DNA of 64,000 nucleotides from Larix kaempferi. Its lineage: Eukaryota > Streptophyta > Pinopsida > Pinales > Pinaceae. This document shows positions 11,155 through 23,082 of the stretch, piece after piece. The stretch covers positions 63,331,501 to 63,395,500 of the forward strand of contig BSBM01000361.1 in the NCBI GenBank assembly GCA_027924585.1, given 5' to 3'. The notes below the pieces were generated by a model that was not told where the DNA came from, did not search any database, and saw only the letters and a list, made by a program, of their open reading frames with translations. Position numbers and translations under genes: made by a program. The stretch's first letter is position 1; the number at the start of each line of letters is the position of its first letter.

Positions 11155-11479
11155 TTTTCTTAATATTGGAAACTTGTTGTCCTCGATGCCTTCTAAGTTC
11201 GATGCTCATATCACTAGCCACTTCTTTCCCTTTGACTCATGGGTCCTAGCTTTGGTTTGAATTGGTATTTTTATCGATTTGATGGTAAACAAGGTTGCAT
11301 TTAGTTCTTTGTTTTGCAATTTGTTCTTTTAAAGAAGGTTGTATTTAGTTCTTTGTTTTTCATTTTTTTTTAAAAACTATGTGAATATTTTTTTATGATT
11401 TTTTAAATTATTTGTTTTTTTTTTAAATTTGGTTTTTTCTCAAGCAAAACTTTGTGTGGTGGGATAAACTCAAAATGTG
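11155..11479. other. T-rich flank of the copia-1 insertion, no gene
   Basis: Low-complexity T-rich DNA with a short repeat (GTTGCATTTAGTTCTTTGTTTT near 11293 and GTTGTATTTAGTTCTTTGTTTT near 11338). No feature beyond the copia target site at its right end. Confidence 0.5.
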
Positions 11480-11484
11480 CCTAG

Positions 11485-12068
11485 TGTTGATGTATATGTA
11501 ACTTCGAAATGTATTTCATTTATATATTTATTGTACTCCTATAGAGATGTATTATTCCTCTATACGGAAGTGTTGTCATTTGTATTGACAAGTGTCGCAA
11601 GTGTGTTAACTTGCCGATGGGTTATTAGATCACCTTGTAAGGGGTCGACCCGGATTAATGTAATAAGAGGTTATTGTGCTAAGCTAGACAAGTCGGCCCC
11701 ATAAGATTATTGGGCTGTTAGGACAAGTATAAATAGAGATCTCCCGATCTCTATTTGGATCACTTCAGAACTCACACTTCCATCACTCGGAAAGTGGCGC
11801 ACATGTGAGGAGGAGGATCAGCTGCTAAGAGGAGTCTATCTCTGTGTACTTTGGTTGTGCTATTGCACTATCTATCTCTGAGGAAGTTGTGGGGTTTTTC
11901 ACCTTAAGGTTTTCCCCACGGAAACTCTGTGTGTCTATTGTCTCTCATGCTTTTGTTTCTTGTGATGATTGACATGCTTGCTATGATTGATATGCATTGA
12001 TATACTGTACATGTCATTCTCTCAGTAAAGATCCTAGAGTATCTTGAATTAATGTTCAAAATTTAACA
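11485..12068 (+). repeat. Copia-1 5' LTR
   Basis: It begins TG and ends CA with the PBS immediately after. The TATA box TATAAATAG is at 11729-11737. A perfect 11-bp inverted repeat, AAATAGAGATC / GATCTCTATTT (11731-11741 and 11746-11756), overlaps it and should lie at or near the start of the transcript. Confidence 0.9.
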
Positions 12069-12080
12069 TGGTATCAGAGC
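12069..12080 (+). promoter_or_regulatory. Copia-1 primer binding site (tRNA-Met)
   Basis: TGGTATCAGAGC is a perfect match to the plant initiator tRNA-Met complement and starts at the first base after the LTR. The following 564 bp (12081-12644) form an untranslated leader without ORF. Confidence 0.9.
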
Positions 12081-12644
12081 TAACCTGAGAAGAAGACATT
12101 GTGCAGTGACGGAAACCAGGATTTCTTATTTATTGGGTTTCTCTCCATAGATTTTGGAAAAGCAGTATAGTAGATTGACTCTACTCATCAAGGAGAATCT
12201 ATCTGTCCAATCATAATTCAGTTTTGAGCACTTTCAGTTTTGGCCCTGAAAATTAGGGTTTCCACAAAAATAGGAATTTCTGAAATCTGAAGACATAACT
12301 GGAAGCTCCTTGGAAAAATCAAAGTTTAGAGCTTTGGATCGATATTTTTGGCTGGATAAATATTCAGGAAACTCAAACCCTAATTCAGGGTCCTCCTGAG
12401 TGAATCCAGAAAGACTCAAAGGCATTTCTGAAGGGTGAAACTTTGCAGAACTCAAATTATGAGTATACCAGGCTGATCAGCTCATCAAGGCGCATCTTTC
12501 TATCCTTTCAGAAAGTTGAAATTCACATTTTGAATTTTTGGGGTTTCTGTAACAAACCCTAATCCGGGACTAGATTCAGTTTTCAGCAAATCAAGTGGTA
12601 AGACCTAAATCTTTTCTATTTCCATTTGAAGTAATTTTTAAAAG

Positions 12645-15458
12645 ATGTCTCACCACACTAAGTTTGAAGACAAGCTTGAAGGGCATGATAACTTCCGAGC
12701 CTGGAAGTATAGGATTGGGTTAATCCTGGAAGAGAATGAGTTGGACTCATACATAAAAGAAGAGGTCCCTACCCCAGATGATGAAGATGCTAAGATATTG
12801 CATAAGAAGAACTTGGTCAAGGCAAAGAGAATCATTGCTGATTCTATTAAGGACCATCTTATTTCACATGTGTCATCCCTAAAGACACCCAAGGCTATGT
12901 TTGATTCCCTGACCAAGCTATTTGAAGGGAAGAACATAAATCGGAAGATGACTCTGCGGAATCAATTGAAAGGGGTCAAGATGTCGAATGGAGAGACCAT
13001 TCAATCTTATTTCTCCAAAGTCTCTCAAATCAAGGAACAAATTGAAGCTGTAGATGAAATGGTGGAGAATGGAGAAATTGTGATGACCACTCTAAATGGC
13101 CTACCTAGGTCATGGGATTCCTTTATTCAAGGGATTTGTGCAAGAAATAAATTGATCTCCTTTAGCAGACTATGGGAGGAATGTTCACAAGAAGAAGCAA
13201 GACTTGTGGCCCGAGAAGAAAAGATGGGGAATGAAGATCAAGCTCTCACAACACTCACCAAGAAAGGAAAATCTAAAAGAGAGCCATCCCACTCCAGGGG
13301 ATCTTCACATCACCATTATCATAAGGATAAGAAAAATCTTAGATGCTTCACATGCAATGAGAAGGGACACTTTGCTTCAGAATGTCCCAAGAACAAAAGG
13401 GACAACAATAAAAACAACAAATTCAACAAGAAGAAGAAGGGCAACAAAAGAAGGTATCATGCTCATGCTGCTGAAGATGATGAACCTCCAAAGAAGAAGG
13501 CTAGAGCAGAAAGTGATGATGATGATTCATCAAGTGAAGAAGAGTATGTTCTAATCTCTGCTCTCACAGGTACTATTTCTCATGGTTGTAATGATTGGCT
13601 TATTGACAGTGGTGCTTCCAAACACATCACTGGGTTTAAAGAATCTTTTGTAAATTTATTTGAACATGAATCACCCCATAAAGTGAAACTTGGGGATGAC
13701 TATCAATACCCCATCAAAGGAAGTGGTGAAGCCTCCTACAACCTAGATTCTGGAAAGTACTTGAAGATGAAAGAAGTTCTCTATGTACCAGGGCTCAAGA
13801 AGAACCTACTCTCCATATCTGCATTAGATGCAAAAGGTATGAGGGTTGCATTTGTAGATGGCCAAGTTCTAATGTGGCCAAAAGGTAAAACTATTGATGA
13901 TGCAGTAGTGATTGGAGAGCAAGAGGGAGGCTTGTATAAATTGAAAGGAAAACCTGAACATGCCATGGTGCATGATTCCATGGAGCCAAGTGAACTTTGG
14001 CATAGAAGACTTGCACATATGCACTACAGAGCATTACCAATTGCAAGTAAAGCAGTAGAAGGTCTTCCTGAAATCAAGACCAAGCATGAAGGTGTTTGCA
14101 AAGGATGTGCAAAAGGAAAGAACATAAAGAAAGCATTTCCAAGCAGTGAAAGCAAGGCTAAAGGAATCTTGGAAATCATCCACTCTGATGTATGCGATCC
14201 GATGTCATCCAGTTCTCTGAGTGGGTATATTTACTATGTCTCTTTCATTGATGACTTCTCCAGGAAGACTTGGGTTTACTTTTTGAAGAACAAAGATGAA
14301 GTATTTGATAAGTTCAAGGAATTCAAAACCTTGATGGAGAACCAAACTGATAAGAATATCAAAACATTCAGATCCGACAATGGTGGAGAATTCACCTCAG
14401 GTGACTTCAAGAAGCTATGCAGTGATTCAGGGATTAAGAGGGAGTTGACTGCTCCTTACAATCCACAATAGAATGGAGTTGCAGAAAGAAAGAATAGAAC
14501 AATCATGGAAGCAGCAAGGGCAATGCTGCATGACCAGGATCTACCTATGCATCTATGGGCAGAAGCAGCTAGGACAACTGTATATGTGCAGAACAGAACA
14601 CCCCACAAGATATTGGACAACAAGACACTAGAAGAGGTCTTCTTTGGTAAGAAACCTGAAGTCAACCATCTCAAAATATTTGGTTGTCCAGTATATACTC
14701 ACGTGCCAAAGGAAAAGAGGACTAAGCTAGATCCTTCAGGAAAGAAGGGTATCTTTGTGGGTTACAGTGAAAGCTCGAAGGCTTACAAATTATACTTTCT
14801 AGGGTTCAAGAAAATTGATGTCAGCAGGGATGTAACATTTGATGAAAATTCAACATTCATCAAATCAAGGAAGACACCTGTTGTTTATGAAGAACCTAAG
14901 GAAACTAGATTTCAAGACACTACCATGACTGAAGCAATTCCAAATGTTGATCGTGAAATTGAAGATTTGCAACAACCTGTAGATCCACCCCGTGAGAATA
15001 ACTCTCACAAGAGAAAACCTGCATGGGCTAGAGAGCTCATTCAATATGTAGAAAGACATGGCATTCCAGAAGAAGAACACAGAGCAAAGAAGAGAACTAG
15101 ATCACATACCAGCTATATTGCTTTACTCTGTGATATCATGAATAAAGAACCTTCCAGTTATGAAGAAGAAGTGGAAAAGAAAGAATGGAAGGATGCCATG
15201 GTCGAAGAATACCAATCAATAATGAAGAATGATGTTTGGTATGTTGTCCCAAGACTTGAAATGAAGTCTGTTGTGACTTCCAAGTGGATCTACAAGATCA
15301 AGCATGCTGCAGATGGCAGCATAGAGAAATACAAGGCAAGATTCATAGCTCGTGGCTTCTCTCAGAAAGAGGGAATAGATTATGAAGAAACTTTTGCACA
15401 ACCTGTCCATTCATGGCCGTGGACAGGTTGTGCAAAGGAAATCCTAGATTTTTTCTAG
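12645..15458 (+). pseudogene. Copia-1 gag-protease-integrase polyprotein, stop at codon 609, RT truncated
   Basis: One frame runs from ATG 12645. Residues ~10-200 are a UBN2-type copia gag domain. A CCHC zinc knuckle (CFTCNEKGHFASEC) starts at residue 234. Protease has D321-S-G-A. The pre-integrase domain has LWHRRLAHMH and GVCKGC. Integrase has D515 and D578, and E614 gives perfect D-X35-E spacing. A TAG at 14469-14471 (codon 609) interrupts the conserved NPQ-NGVAERKN stretch five codons before E614; CAG to TAG is the simplest cause. The same frame continues through the integrase C-terminus and the RT start (ARGFSQKEGIDYEETFA), then ends in unrelated residues at 15458. The YxDD palm motif and RNase H are absent. 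It was once a copia polyprotein; as it stands it cannot make RT. Confidence 0.9.
15393..15436. repeat. Perfect 17-bp inverted repeat at the RT truncation point
   Basis: Arms TTTGCACAACCTGTCCA (15393-15409) and its exact complement (15420-15436) flank a 10-bp spacer. The left arm is still RT coding sequence (TFAQPV); the right arm starts the non-homologous tail. The structure marks the break where RT homology ends. Confidence 0.85.
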
Positions 15459-15461
15459 GTC

Positions 15462-16090
15462 ACATCCATTATGAAAAAGGATTGGCATTGTGTATCACAT
15501 GTAAGACCTGGGAGATCCGATAGGTTGGGTCGTGTACTCGTAATAAGTCCTGGGATGATCTTTCGAGGGTTTGTGATAGTGGGCCACCTGTAAGACCTGG
15601 GAGATCTGATAGGTTGGGGTGTGTGCCCGTAATAAGTCTTGGGATGCTCTTTCGAGGGTTTTTGGTGGGCTGCTACATGGAAGACCTAGGAGATCCGATA
15701 GGTTGGGCTGTGTGCCCGTAATAAGTCCTGGGATGATCTTTTGAGGGTTTGTAGCAGAGGTCACATGTAATCAGTCTTGGAGATCTTACCGGTCATGCTT
15801 AGGCACATAAATGTTCCTAGGATGCTCTTTAGAGTTCTTGCCGGTCGTGCTATGCACATAAATGTTCCTGGGACACTCTTTTAAGGTTTTGTGACAGTCA
15901 CATGTAATAAGTCTTGGAGATCTGGACAGGATGAAAAAGGCCTCATATGCTCTTTAGGGTTCTTGATAGTCAAGGGACTCTTTTAAGGTTTTGTGACGCA
16001 CGTAATAAGTCCTGAGGATTCCACAGTATGGCCAATGATGATGAAGACCTGCAGGTGGTGGGCCTACATCCAGTATGAAAAAGGACTGGC
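15462..16090 (+). repeat. ~89-bp tandem repeats bracketed by a 25-bp direct repeat, replacing RT/RNase H
   Basis: Three good units start near 15501, 15590 and 15680. Each contains AAGACCT(G/A)GGAGATC, GATAGGTTGGG and AATAAGTC(C/T)TGGGATG. Degenerate units continue to about 16020 (GTAATAAGTCTTGGAGATC, CACATAAATGTTCCT(A/G)GG). The whole block lies between ACATCCATTATGAAAAAGG (from 15462) and ACATCCAGTATGAAAAAGG (from 16066). The minus-strand frame across it simply reflects the repeat. In autonomous copia elements this interval would be RT and RNase H. Confidence 0.85.
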
Positions 16091-16241
16091 TCTGTAGAAC
16101 TTCCTATGACAAGTAGATTCAGAGATTTGTTGAGATAGCAGCAGCAGTGACGATGACGATGATTCGAGGATGTTGCATCGATGACTATGATCCATAGAAG
16201 AAGACTTGTGCTAGCAGATCTGTGTCGAGAAATACCTTCCT

Positions 16242-16254
16242 AGTTAAGAGGGAG
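16242..16254 (+). promoter_or_regulatory. Copia-1 polypurine tract
   Basis: AGTTAAGAGGGAG abuts the TG of the 3' LTR; AAGAGGGAGTGTTGA is a typical copia PPT-LTR junction. Confidence 0.8.
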
Positions 16255-16838
16255 TGTTGATGTATATGTAACTTTGGAATGTATTTCATTTATATATTTA
16301 TTGTACTCCTATAGATATGTATTATTCCTCTATATGAAAGTGTCGTCATTTGTATTGACAAGTATCGCAAGTGTGTTAAATTACCGATGGGTTATTAGAT
16401 CACCTTGTAAGGGGTCGACCCAGATTAATGTAATAAGAGGTTATTGTGATAAGCTAGACAAGTCGGCCCCATAAGATTATTGGGCAGTTAGGACAAGCAT
16501 AAATAGAGATCTCCCGATCTCTATTTGGATCACTTCAGAATTCACACTTCCATCACTCGGAAAGTGGTGCACATGTGAGGAGGAGGATCAACTGCTAAGA
16601 TGAGTCTATCTCTATGTACTTTGGTTGTGCTATTGCACTATCTATCTCTGAGTAAGTTGTGGGGTTTTTCACCTTAGGGTTTTCCCCACGAAAAATCTGT
16701 GTGTCTATTGTCTCTCATGCTTTTGTTCCTTGTGATGATTGACATGCTTGCTATGATTGATATGCATTGATATACTGTACATGTTATTCTCTCAGTAAAG
16801 ATCCTAGAGTATCTTGAATTAATGCTCAAAATTTAACA
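16255..16838 (+). repeat. Copia-1 3' LTR
   Basis: It has the same length (584 bp) as the 5' LTR, with substitutions only as far as I could align. The TATA-overlapping inverted repeat is conserved (16501-16526). It is followed by the CCTAG target duplication. Confidence 0.9.
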
Positions 16839-16843
16839 CCTAG

Positions 16844-17089
16844 GTTTGAGTACCTAATTCTAGAAGGATTAAGAGCGTTAAATTGGTTACCTCCTCAACT
16901 AAGATCATTATTTGAGCTAACCCTTAAAGTTATCTTGTAGTTAGGTATTTCTTATCAATATGGATTTTTAAAAATGACCCACACTTTGAATGTTTCATTT
17001 ATTGATTTTGAATTTGCTCTTGATTTTTTTTCAAATTATGTAGAATATTTTTATGATTTTTATTTAAGAGTCAACATGCTTCAATGGGC
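16844..17089. other. Right flank of copia-1, no gene
   Basis: AT-rich single-copy-looking sequence; nothing recognised. Confidence 0.4.
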
Positions 17090-19740
17090 TATTTTGTAGA
17101 CATAAGATACCTTTGGAAAATATGATTAGGCATGTGCTGGGAAGTAGCGGGGATGACACTTCTTAGGTTGTTTGTGATAAGATTAATGGTTTTTTTTTAA
17201 AGAAAGTTTTGAGTTGTGTAGCTATTATGTAGTTTGGGTTAGGGGTTTGATGTAACATAGTAATGTTTTCTCATTGGATTGAGAATATCTTGATAGATGA
17301 ATTTGTTCAACTTCATTACCTTGTCTAGGCGGAATTCATAAGTTATGGTTTCTCATCGAATTGATAACTTCTTGACAAAAAAGCTTGTTTAATTTTATTA
17401 TGTTGTCTAAATGGATTTTTTAGGTATGCTTCTTTAATTTTAATACTTTTTTGTGCACTTGGCCCAATCCATAAGTAAAATTCCTCTACTATGATCCTTA
17501 GAGGGTGTTTTGGTGACGTAATAGGCATGTCTACATGTAATTAAATTTTCCCAATCATTAAAGGAGTTCATCAATATTTAGGTAGGGATTTGAGATTATT
17601 TGCTAACTTGTGTGAGATACTAGGGTTTGGTATATTTTCTTTTGCCATTGCAATCTTAACCATCATAAAATGTTTCCCCTTGTGGATAACAACTTATTTG
17701 CTACACTTAACTTCTAGGCCTTTTAGTAAATACAAGTCCATCATAAAGTGCTACCCCCTTGTGAATAACAACTTATTTGCTACACTTAACTTCTAGGACT
17801 TTTAGTAAATACAAGTCCCTTGGACCTTGGATGCTAATTGGGAGGGTTGAAACTTCAATAAGAAAAGGTTAATCTTTTTATGGACTTCATTAGAGTCAAT
17901 CTCAAGATTCATCTTAACCCAAATCAAGATTAGTTCTAATCTCAAGGTATTAGACACTATGTTATGAGCTTTGTAAAAGACTTCAACCCAAAAGTTTAAT
18001 AAATAGAGTAACAAACAAAAAGGGAAGCAAGTAAATTCTTCCACTATTTCAAATATTCCAATAAAGAATGAATATCAAGCAATGTATGGTGAATTTGTGG
18101 GTTTTTAATGTTTTTTCTTTAGCCAATTTTTAAAATAAAATATGAAAATATTTAATAGAAAATATCAATCTTGCACATAAACAAAACAAAAAAAACCATA
18201 AACAATACCAACACATGAAGAGGAAACTTATAAAATGTATATGTATGAATAAATATAACTTATCCCACCTTATATTATTGAAAGAATCATATAAGTACAA
18301 GAAGGTGTGAGTGCTTGTATGCGTCAATATTTTCTATATTACACATTCACAATTTTGCTATGTCCAATTGCAAGTGATAATGATTCAATTGCTAAAATTA
18401 ATAAGTCTTGGAATATTGCTAAGATATAATATGTTCAAAATTTGAGCTTGTCTTTTTATGGGACTTTGGTTGGTTGGTAAAAGCAAGGTGTTTCTATTCT
18501 CCCACGAATGTTGAACATATTTTGGACACATGTTTGCCTCTTACAAGTTTTTATTTTTTGTGTAAGCAAGCCAATTCATGTTGCTAGGGTCGTGTAAGTT
18601 CTAGGCAAATTTGATGGATGTTTTGAGTCCTTAGGCTATTTTGTGGGCATAATCCCTTTAAGTGTACATGGAATGAATTAGGAAGTTGTGGGAGTTTTAT
18701 GGATGACACTTCAAGGGTGTATAAGATAAACATATTATTTATTTTTACATTTAAGGAGGTTTTGGTTGCATAGTTCATATATATTTTAGGTCATGGGTTT
18801 GTCACAAGATACTAGTTGTGTTTTCTCATTAGAATGAGAACATCATGATAGAGAAATTTGTTCACTTTCATTGTCTTATTTAGGTATAATTTGTAAATTA
18901 GGTTTTTTCATTAGATTGAGAACTTCTTGGTAGATAAAAATGTTTAGTTATATTTTCTTTTCTAGGTGGACTTTGTAGGTATGTCTCTATGTTTCGCACT
19001 CTTTGTAGAGGTTATCTCAACCCACAACTAAATTTCTTTGTCACGACCTTTAGAGTATGTTTTGGCACCCTAAGGCAGATTAGGCATGGTTGTATGCAAC
19101 TTAATTTGTCAAATATTTGAAGGCGTTCATCAATGATGATGTTGAAGAAAAGATTATTTTCCAACAAACACTCCATATACTATATTTTGTTACCACAATC
19201 GTGATCACCATATCAAGCATTACCACGTTATCGCTAAAAGCCTATTGGTTGCACTCCCCTTAGGAAACATAATACCCTTTGACTTTGAAAGATAATCGAG
19301 AAAATGAAACCATGGTAACAATTGAAAACTCACATGCTAATATATCTAATTAAGAAAGTTAAACCTTAATAACAAGAAAAATCCCACGTGCTAATATATC
19401 TAATCAAGAAGATTAAAACTTGGTGACAAGGAAAATCTCAGGTGCTAATATTATCTCATCAAGGCTAATCCAAGGCCTCCTCTTAACATAAACCCAACTT
19501 AGTAGGTACTGCAAACTGTTTTATAAGCTTTATAAATACTCATCCAAAATTTTAATATAACAACTAAAACTTCATCTACTTTAAAAGGCAATTGTTTTCT
19601 ATACTAACTTAAAATTTCAAAGTAAAGTAAGATAAGTATTATAGTTTTTATGTATTTTCTTTGGCCAATTCTTGAAATACAATTATAAAAGAAATTAATG
19701 GAAAATACCAAGCATGCACATTAAAAAGATGTCCCAACAA
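17090..19740. repeat. Diverged ~1.1-kb direct duplication (about 17090-18190 and 18630-19740)
   Basis: Blocks recur in the same order about 1.54 kb apart. Examples are CTATTTTGT(A/G)G(A/G)CATAA, GGATGACACTTC, TTTTCTCATT(G/A)GA(T/A)TGAGAA, ATTTGTTCA(A/C)(C/T)TTCATT, TAGAG(G/T)(G/A)TGTTTTGG, GTTCATCAAT, and later TTTTCTTT(A/G)GCCAATT. Identity is low, so the duplication is ancient. Inside the first copy an 80-bp tandem duplication (17672-17819, AACAACTTATTTGCTACAC twice) is recent. The two copies might be remnants of LTRs around a ~0.45-kb interior, but no TG/CA ends, PBS or PPT were found. No coding. Confidence 0.6.
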
Positions 19741-20300
19741 TATCAACATAGAAGAGAATCATATGAAATGTATATGCTAGGATAAAAATAAGTTATCTTA
19801 TATGAAATTTTTATGTACTTAATTTTTGTTTTATATTATTAAGAAGTCTAAGAGAACTAAAAGGAAAAGGGAAGTGTTTTATACTAATTTTTTTCAATGG
19901 AAAAAAAGATTGAAGTTTTGTTAATGGAAACAAAACTACATTTTCACCACTTTTCCACATTTAAATGACATTAAAATTATTAATTTACCATGATACTATC
20001 TTATGAATAGTCCATGACCTCATAAATATAAATCCTTACAACCCTCAAATAGCTATAACCTTTTTAAGGCCATAAAAAAGCTATAGACAATTTAAATAAA
20101 CCATAGCATAGTCTCTAAAGGTCCGATACACATTCTTCTAAATATGCAACAATCTATATTATATCCAAAACATTGAAAAATTGAATGGATTCTTCTATGA
20201 ATAATATAATAAAATAATACAAACATCTAACCCATCATCACACCATAAAAATAAGCATCTCTTTAAAGAAAGGGTCTTGGATCATATGAAACTCGAATCC
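19741..20300. other. AT-rich DNA next to the LINE 3' end
   Basis: No ORF or RNA gene recognised. The LINE's 3' end should lie near 20200-20300, but no clear poly(A) tail (poly(T) on this strand) is visible. Confidence 0.4.
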
Positions 20301-20381
20301 CCTCTTGTTGTTCCCACATTTTCCAAGACTCGGGATCCATTTGACAACAATCCTTTGATAAAGAATCTATAAGTTTGTTCC

Positions 20382-23082
20382 TTAATCCATTTGACAACAA
20401 TCCTTTGATAAAGAATCTATAAGGTTGTTCCTTTCTATGTATACATACATAATAGAAGCTTCAATAATAGCATCTTTAATGTGCAAAACCTCATAAATGA
20501 GGCTTAAAAGAAAAATTTCCAAAACACTACCCCCCTTTGAATCTCTAGCTAACCAAATCCTCCAAGCAATGATAAGAGGGAGGGATTTATATAGTTTGAC
20601 ATGAGAGTTTTCACACCAAGCTTTTAAATTTTCCTCCACATTTTGACCTTACCAAATTATTCTCGAGGCTAGTTAAGGCTTCAATTTCTTTTGAAAGAAA
20701 ACCAACAAAAGAGTAGTGAATGAGAATATGAGATATATTTTCTTCACATACCTTGCAAAGGGGGCATCCACTTAGCCCTTTCCAACTTCTTTACATGAAA
20801 TCCGAGGTGGGAAATTTTTGTCGAGTGCTAGCCACAAAATTTCGTCTTTTAGAGGGAACTTGAATTTCTAGACCCCTTTATCCCACCATTCTTACTCTCT
20901 AATCTCTTTGTATCCTAATTATGGAGTATAATCACCACCAACAAGATTTGTATACCAAACAAGTTCATCAACATCTTCTTTAATCTAAACATGACTATTT
21001 TTAAAGCATGGAAATATTTATCCCATATTTGTTCCTCTCCACTAGCAAAACCCAACATATGAACATCAAGACACTCTTGTCTCATGATAGTAGGATTTTT
21101 AGGATCAACCACTTGGAATAGATGATTAAAACCTTTGGTTCTCAAAATTTCCACCATGCTTGTGTAACTCAAAGTTTTCATCACATCCCATCCATGGGTG
21201 ATCTGCCAACCTCACTCTGCTTCCAACCCCCACCTTCCATACTAACCACTTCCAAATCAAAGGAAAAGCTAATGCAACAACCTTCCAAACAATTTAATAA
21301 TTATGGAAGGATTTCCTAGAAATATTATCCATTCCTCCATATTCATAGGGCCAATATATTTTTGACTTACCACCTTGCACCTTATCCCTTTCCCTTCTAA
21401 AATTGTCCATACACATTTGGAAACCAATGCGCCAACAAAACAATGGATAATTTTAACACCCCATCCATCCATTTTATTGGAAGCAACAATATTCTTCCAT
21501 GAAACCCAATTGAACTCTTCCTCTCACTATCCCCAGGGAATATGAACTTAAAGCTTAGTCTTATCACCAGCTCCAACACACCTTTAGGGAAAAAAGTAAA
21601 GACACCCAATACATAACTATAACTTCTAATATTGATTTTACCAACACCAACCTTCCTCCCATGGAAAGCCACCTATTACACCATATTGAAAGTCTTATCT
21701 CTACCTTAAAATAATCTACCCCTAGTCCCTTTTAGTGTAGTCATTGGGATTTTGGTAAAATCCTAAGTATTTGATACCTTATTGTAACTTGAATTTAGAA
21801 TAAGGAAACATTTGTAAAAAATGATCCCCTCTTGCTTCATTAATCCTGATAATGAAACAATGGACTCCCCAATATTTACCCTCATTCAAGTGGCCATATA
21901 ATATAGATCCAAATTCTCCAAGAGATTAAGAGAATCCCACTTAGAGTCATGAAATAACAATAGGATGCCATCCATAAATATTGAATGAGAGATTTGTATA
22001 GTGCAACCCACTATAATTCCTTTGAAATCCATAGATTTTTCCTCAAGTAAAGCTCTACTCAGACCCTCATCCACAAGAAAAAAACTCTAGATGGGACAGA
22101 GGAAATCCTTATGCAGGCCCTCTCCTAGGTCTAAAGGACTCTGATGTCGATCCATTGATTAAGAATGCAAATGATATTGAGATACACAATTCGTAACCCA
22201 ATTGAAAAAATTGAGGTTTAAGCCTACATGTAGAAGCATCGATTCACATATAGCCAACTAACACTATATGTAGAAGCATCGATTCAAGTATAGCCAACTA
22301 ACCCTATCTTAAGCTTCTGACAAATATACCTTGATGACTGTGGTGGGCATACTTTTTATTTTTACGGTGTGAAATACTTTTGGGCTACTCCCATTGCCTC
22401 AAGGATTTGTCTTCCAACCAAGAAAACCAATTATTTCTAAGAGATAGTCTTTGAAAGAAGGTCCTTCACTCTTCTAGCTATAATATTTGATATAATTTTG
22501 TAAATGCAATTCCACAAAGAGATGGGTCTATATTCTTGAAAACTCAAGGGTTTTTCATATTTACGTATCAACACATTGTAAATAGTATGAAATGTAGCCA
22601 ATATCCTACCAAATACTCTAGATTCCTCAATGACCCTCAAAAGATCCTTCTCCAACAATTCATAAAACCCAATAAAAATGCCATCCATTTGGTCATGGAA
22701 TCTTATCCTTATATAAAGAGTGTAGGGCCACCTAAATCTCCTCTTTGGACATCTCTTCCATCAAGTTGACATTATCTTCCTCAAAGACAAAACTAGGAAA
22801 CTAGGTGGCCATTTTAACCATCTTAGCATTAGAAGCTCTATTATATTTCTTAAAGTATATGCTAAAATGTTTCACCCCTGCTTTGTCTAGATCTTTGAAA
22901 CTAGATATCATAGATCCATAAGTTTCTTGCATATTCCATATGGTATTTACATTTTGCGAGTTGGTGGATTTTTTTTGTATTATCATCTCCCTTCTCGAAT
23001 CATAGAGCTCTACTTTTGAGCCTCCAAATAACTTCCTTCTCATCTAACAAGGATATGTTTTTTCCAATTAACCAACCCAAAC
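20382..23082 (-). pseudogene. LINE ORF2 remnant: reverse transcriptase and downstream region
   Basis: At 22688-22437 the frame shows EYRPISLWNCIYKIISNIIARR, the conserved FRPISL...IYKIISK motif of plant LINE RT. At 22074-21886 are EGLSRALL and ISHSIFMDGILLLF; the F-A-D-D catalytic box reads F-M-D-G (near 21975), so the second aspartate is lost. At 21672-21397 is the KFIFPGD...FHG thumb/C-terminal region. At 20639-20382 is a stretch (AWCENSHVKLYKSLPLIIAWRIW) like the RNase-H-linked C-terminus of plant LINEs. Numerous stops and frameshifts. It lies downstream of the endonuclease once the hAT is removed. Confidence 0.7.

Larger units (their letters stand above)
11485..16838 (+). mobile_element. 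Copia-1: complete-length, RT-deleted Ty1/copia element (5,354 bp)
   Basis: Two 584-bp LTRs (11485-12068 and 16255-16838) start TGTTGATGTATATG and end TTTAACA. The target-site duplication CCTAG is exact (11480-11484 and 16839-16843), so this is one integration event. The order PBS, gag, protease, integrase and RT start is the copia order. The LTRs differ at roughly two dozen positions by eye, so insertion is not recent. The RT palm, RNase H and their catalytic residues are missing, replaced by a tandem-repeat block, so mobilisation would need a helper copy. Confidence 0.92.

Noticed and set aside
15495-15764. Minus-strand 89-codon ORF
   Set aside because: It only spans the ~89-bp tandem repeats; its peptide is itself a repeat.
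15495-15900. CRISPR-like spaced repeats
   Set aside because: Unit is ~89 bp with no conserved short repeat/variable spacer pattern, inside a plant copia element.
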